In this document: piece by piece, positions 4,463 through 7,169 of the stretch
Layout of the letters: the number at the start of each line of letters is the position of its first letter
Numbering within the stretch: position 1 is the stretch's first letter
Source of the DNA: Natrialbaceae archaeon
GTDB taxonomy: Archaea > Halobacteriota > Halobacteria > Halobacteriales > Natrialbaceae
Direction: 5' to 3'
Length of the DNA stretch: 7,169 bases
Assembly (NCBI GenBank): GCA_003552325.1
Contig: PUKM01000009.1
Location: 1 to 7,169 of the forward strand
Notes under the pieces: model-generated
Told to the model about the DNA's origin: nothing
Seen by the model: only the letters and a program-made list of their open reading frames with translations
Databases searched by the model: none
Made by a program: the position numbers and the translations under genes

Positions 4463-5475
4463 TATAGTCCGTCGTAGGGCCCTGGCTTCGCACTCGTCAG
4501 CCGGTCGACTTGCTCGTCGGTGAGGTCGATGGTGGCGGCCGCGAGGTTTTCCTCGAGTTGCTCGACGGTCCGTGCACCGATGATAGGGGCGGTCACGCCG
4601 TCGCGGTGGCGCAACCAGGCGAGTGCAACCTGTGCCGGCGTAGCGCTCACCTCAGCGGCGACGGCCTCGAGTTCGTCGTGAACGTCGAAGTTCGCTTCGG
4701 TGAGATAGCCGTCTTTGAACCGGCTCGATTCGGCGGCCGTCGACTCCTCGGGAACCGCCTCGTCCCGAGAGTATTTTCCCGTCAGAAAGCCCTGTCCAAG
4801 CGGGCTCCACGGACAGACGGCGAGATTTCGTTCGCGAGCGAACTCGAGGTAATCGCCCTCGATCTCTCGGTCGACCAGGTTGTATCGGGGCTGGAGGATG
4901 GTAAACGGTTCCCACCCGTGGGCGTCCGCGACCGCGTTCGCGCGGGCGACTTTCCAGGCGTTTGGCCGTATCGTCGACGCACCGAGGTAGTGGACCTTGC
5001 CGGAATCGACGAGCCCGTTGAGCGTTTTCATGAGTTCACGGGTTGGCGTCTGATCGTCCCAGCGGTGGATGTAGAGCACGTCGAGGTAGTCGGTACCGAG
5101 TCGCTCGAGGATCGCTTCGACGCGGTGACGAAGCGTTTTCCGGTTGGTACCGCCACTGTTGGGGTCGCCGTCCCGGATCTGCCAGTAGATTTTGGAGGCG
5201 ACGGTGTAGCGTTCGCGGTCGCGGTCGGCGAGCCAGTCGCCGATCCAGCGTTCGCTGTCGCCGCCACCGTAGACGTCGGCGGTGTCGATATACCGGCCGC
5301 CGGCGTCGGCGTAGGCATCGAGCAGTTCGTGTGCGCGCTCCTCGCTGATCTCGAGTGTCCCCGCTTCGGTCCGACGGCCAAAGCGCCACGTGCCGAACTG
5401 GAGTTCACTCGTCTGTAATCCCGTTCGACCGAGGGGCACGAACTCGAGATCGATCTCAGATGCTGGTGTCGTCAT
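4462..5475 (-). CDS. aldo/keto reductase
   Basis: This NAD(P)H-dependent oxidoreductase of the aldo/keto reductase superfamily is a cytoplasmic TIM barrel of about 337 residues. Residues are numbered from an in-frame GTG at 5478; ATG 5475 is preferred. The beginning VPLGRTGLQTSELQFGTWRF is typical of the branch that includes YajO/Tas-like and potassium-channel beta-like proteins. The catalytic tetrad is complete: Asp65 and Tyr70 in YIDTADVYGGG, Lys96 in VASKIYW and His138 in LYIHRWD. LVDREIE and the segment CPWSPLGQGFLTGKYS (222-237) match the family, and PIIGARTVEQLEENL near the C-terminus is the usual cofactor-phosphate-binding region. The physiological substrate cannot be told from sequence. 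The gene follows the Usp gene by 77 bp on the same strand. A T run lies between them, so separate transcription is likely. Confidence 0.92.
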   Translation of the reverse strand: MTTPASEIDLEFVPLGRTGLQTSELQFGTWRFGRRTEAGTLEISEERAHELLDAYADAGGRYIDTADVYGGGDSERWIGDWLADRDRERYTVASKIYWQIRDGDPNSGGTNRKTLRHRVEAILERLGTDYLDVLYIHRWDDQTPTRELMKTLNGLVDSGKVHYLGASTIRPNAWKVARANAVADAHGWEPFTILQPRYNLVDREIEGDYLEFARERNLAVCPWSPLGQGFLTGKYSRDEAVPEESTAAESSRFKDGYLTEANFDVHDELEAVAAEVSATPAQVALAWLRHRDGVTAPIIGARTVEQLEENLAAATIDLTDEQVDRLTSAKPGPYDGL

Positions 5476-5499
5476 CACTCGAGGATTCAGGGTGTGGGC

Positions 5500-5505
5500 A
5501 AAAAA
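5500..5505 (-). terminator. T run between the usp and aldo/keto reductase genes
   Basis: On the minus strand six T residues fall about 48 bases after the usp stop codon, which could end usp transcription. The same stretch is 25-30 bases upstream of the reductase ATG, so it could equally act as a weak TATA element (CTTTTTTG) for that gene. The two roles cannot be separated from sequence. Confidence 0.35.
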
Positions 5506-5552
5506 GCGTGCAGAAAGCGGCTATCGGAGAGCGCGTTCGAGGTCTCGGAGCG

Positions 5553-5984
5553 TCAGCGAACGATCGTGACCGGCACGGTCGCCTTGTCGATGACGCTTTT
5601 TGCGACGCTTCCGACGACCTGCTCTCGCTCGCTCGAGAGGCCGCGGTGACCGATGTAGATGGCGTCCACACTGCGGTCTGTGGCGTGGTCGGCGATCGCC
5701 GGAGCCGGATGGCCCGCCAGTAAGGTCGTCTCGAGGTCGATGCTCTCCTCGCGCTCCTCTGCGACCGATTTAGCCACGTCGCTGGCTCGCTCGAGGGTTC
5801 GCTGGCCGTGTTCGACGGCGGTATCGCCACCTGGCATCACGAGTTCGCCGTCGATGAGTTTCGTCTGTGGTGTCAGTACGTGGACGATCTCGAGGCGAGC
5901 GTCCATGGCAACGGCGTTCCGGCTTGCGACAGCCACCGCATCGTCGCTCTCCGCTGAACCGTCGGTTGCAACGAGATAGTGCAT
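5553..5984 (-). CDS. universal stress protein, UspA family, ATP-binding type
   Basis: This single-domain Usp protein of 143 residues is a cytoplasmic nucleotide-binding protein of the Rossmann-like UspA fold. It begins MHYLVATDGSAESDDAV, with the conserved Asp8 of the first strand. The ATP-binding signature G-2x-G-9x-G-(S/T) is complete: Gly112, Gly115, Gly125 and Ser126 in IGHRGLSSEREQVVGSVAKS. The ending ATVPVTIVR is the usual last strand. An in-frame ATG at 6011 would add nine residues (MSGDSGHSY), but the usual Usp start is at MHYL, so 5984 is chosen. The gene lies 108 bp downstream of a permease that itself carries Usp domains, on the same strand. It may act with that transporter or respond to the same stress, but this is inference. 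An inverted repeat CCGGA/TCCGG (6004-6008, 6015-6019) lies 20-35 bases upstream of the start and could be a regulatory site. Confidence 0.9.
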   Translation of the reverse strand: MHYLVATDGSAESDDAVAVASRNAVAMDARLEIVHVLTPQTKLIDGELVMPGGDTAVEHGQRTLERASDVAKSVAEEREESIDLETTLLAGHPAPAIADHATDRSVDAIYIGHRGLSSEREQVVGSVAKSVIDKATVPVTIVR

Positions 5985-6057
5985 ATACGAGTGTCCGCTG
6001 TCTCCGGACATAGTTCCGGTCTGAAGTTCCCAACGCTCGAGAACGACCCTTCGTGGG

Positions 6058-6085
6058 GTTCTCCATCTCGCACCGAGTGGAGAAC
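6058..6085 (-). terminator. long hairpin after the permease gene
   Basis: The arms GTTCTCCA (6058-6065) and TGGAGAAC (6078-6085) continue after a one-base bulge into CTCG (6067-6070) and CGAG (6074-6077), leaving a 3-base loop. This is 12 paired bases in total. The hairpin starts 7 bases after the permease stop codon on the minus strand. No T run follows. It could be a processing or stability element between the permease and usp rather than a true terminator. Confidence 0.45.
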
Positions 6086-6092
6086 ATGCGGC

Positions 6093-7169
6093 TTAGTTGA
6101 ATAGCCGGTTGAGGATGTACCGCTGGACCAGCCCCGGCTGTTGTTGATCGGCCGGTTGGACCATAACCGACGTCACGTCGACTCTATCGACGACTTCGTC
6201 GCCCGGACGGCCGAAAATGGACCCTCTGAGCCCACGGCTTTCAGTCCCGGTGACGAGGAGATCTGCCGTTTCCGCGAACCGAACGATCCCCTCGACCTGA
6301 TCGTCCGTCTGTATGACGCGGGATTCGGCGGTCACCGTCAACAGCCGCATCAGTTCCTTGTGGTAGTCCTCGACCGCGCCCACCCGCGAGGCGGGAGCAC
6401 CCTCAGGCACCGTCTGGAGCAGGGCGATACTGGCACCGGTTTCTTCAGCGATCGCATCCGCAACCAGGAGTTTGAGTGGGTCATAGGCACCGCGTCGTGC
6501 GACGACGGCAATCTCGTCAGCCCCCTCGAATCCACGATCCTCGACGAGTAAGACCCCACAGGGTGCGTGACGAAGCACGTAGTTCGTGATGCCCTCGGAG
6601 GGCCGTGCGTGAAACTCCTCTGGACGACGCTCGAGGAGTACCAGGTCGTGGCCCTCGAAGGCGGCGAACTCAGTGAGTGCACGGGGCGTACTCTCGCTCG
6701 TAATGCGTCGGTAATCTATCGGTGGCATCCCTGCGGATGCCGACCCTGCCGTCGATGAGGCCACGCCACCGCTCGTGCGCATCCCGGAATCTTCACCGGG
6801 GTACCACGAGGGCCGGTTATCCGAGAAGTTGAGCCACTCGGGCGGTGCTTCGCGGCTGACTTTCGGCCCGCTGTCGGTAAACACGCGGTGGGGGACCTCA
6901 GTGAACTCGGCAACGGTGACCGACCCCGTGTGCAACCGGGCCAGGTCAGTCCCCATCCGAACCATGTCGTCTCGAGCCTGCTCGCTCGTCTCGTCGGTGA
7001 TCGCGACCAGTGTGTCGTACCGTCGGTCTTCGTCGAACAGCGCGGCGGTTCGGTCGATGGAGGTCTGCGTGATGCTCTCACGAACGCCGGCCCGCGCCGC
7101 ACCCTCGCGGTCCACGCGTGGGCGCACGTACACGTAGTACCAGACGAGCGAGCCGGCGATGATCACGAG
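6093..7169 (-). CDS. C-terminal part of an APC-type permease fused to two Usp domains (partial)
   Basis: The gene runs off the right edge; 358 residues are visible and the frame is open to position 7169. The first 15 or so (LVIIAGSLVWYYVYV) look like the end of a last transmembrane helix, followed by RPRVDREG, a basic cytoplasmic exit. Two universal-stress-like domains follow. The first (about 50-211) starts RYDTLVAITDE and ends CGVLLVEDRGF. It contains a glycine/serine-rich hydrophilic insert (about 120-150). The second (about 218-338) ends with GTESRGLRGSIFGRPGDEV and TSVMVQP; its ATP motif is degenerate, with GRPG where G-S/T is expected. Haloarchaea carry amino acid/cation permeases of the APC family with such C-terminal Usp domains, so the missing N-terminal part is probably the 12-helix transporter. 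The Usp part is likely a cytoplasmic regulatory module. The transported substrate cannot be judged here. Confidence 0.8.
   Translation of the reverse strand, partial: LVIIAGSLVWYYVYVRPRVDREGAARAGVRESITQTSIDRTAALFDEDRRYDTLVAITDETSEQARDDMVRMGTDLARLHTGSVTVAEFTEVPHRVFTDSGPKVSREAPPEWLNFSDNRPSWYPGEDSGMRTSGGVASSTAGSASAGMPPIDYRRITSESTPRALTEFAAFEGHDLVLLERRPEEFHARPSEGITNYVLRHAPCGVLLVEDRGFEGADEIAVVARRGAYDPLKLLVADAIAEETGASIALLQTVPEGAPASRVGAVEDYHKELMRLLTVTAESRVIQTDDQVEGIVRFAETADLLVTGTESRGLRGSIFGRPGDEVVDRVDVTSVMVQPADQQQPGLVQRYILNRLFN

Noticed and set aside
3929..4477. A 182-codon plus-strand open frame, with a second one at 3901-4380
   Set aside because: Both overlap the small membrane protein gene on the opposite strand and have low-complexity translations rich in Ser, Pro and Arg. 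The minus-strand gene has the better start and promoter.
4510..5418. A 302-codon plus-strand open frame
   Set aside because: It is entirely antisense to the aldo/keto reductase, which has a full catalytic tetrad. Long opposite-strand frames are common in GC-rich haloarchaeal DNA, and its translation matches no family I recognise.
1..7169. tRNA or rRNA genes
   Set aside because: I saw no tRNA-like cloverleaf with the conserved GGTTC arm and no rRNA segment on either strand.

Overview
The window reads as a haloarchaeal chromosome segment. The protein-coding parts are GC-rich, the predicted proteins are strongly acidic, and several start codons have a TATA-like box 24-31 bases upstream with no room for a long leader, which is the leaderless arrangement common in haloarchaea. 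The 2Fe-2S ferredoxin is the classic halobacterial type. The abundance of CTCGAG in the host genes resembles Natrinema/Haloterrigena-type genomes (order Natrialbales), but that placement is inference.

Layout, left to right. At 1-73 lies the N-terminus of HisA (minus strand). From about 97 to 1991 there is an IS200/IS605-type element of the IS605 arrangement: a decayed tnpA on the minus strand and an apparently intact tnpB on the plus strand, transcribed divergently. The tnpA copy carries a hairpin-rich insert of about 109 bp, a compensating one-base frameshift and a truncated C-terminus. The tnpB 3' end and the following hairpin are the expected position of an omega RNA (reRNA). The right end of the element abuts the stop codon of a PiT-family phosphate/anion permease (minus, 1994-3265). 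That gene is divergent from a halobacterial ferredoxin gene (plus, 3371-3760).

The right half is almost all on the minus strand. It holds a small membrane protein with an acidic tail (4021-4302), an aldo/keto reductase (4462-5475), a stand-alone universal stress protein with an intact ATP-binding motif (5553-5984), and the C-terminal part of a large protein that looks like an APC-family amino acid permease fused to two Usp domains (6093 to the window edge). The permease-Usp fusion and the single Usp gene are neighbours and probably functionally related. The other genes look like independent housekeeping or redox units.

The most interesting part is the element between hisA and the phosphate permease. 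Its transposase is dead by several independent lesions, yet its RNA-guided nuclease keeps every catalytic residue I can identify. The inferred guide would be antisense to the end of the permease gene. The left end of the element sits so close to the hisA start codon that hisA may have lost its native promoter. The PiT protein also lacks key residues of the canonical PiT signatures.
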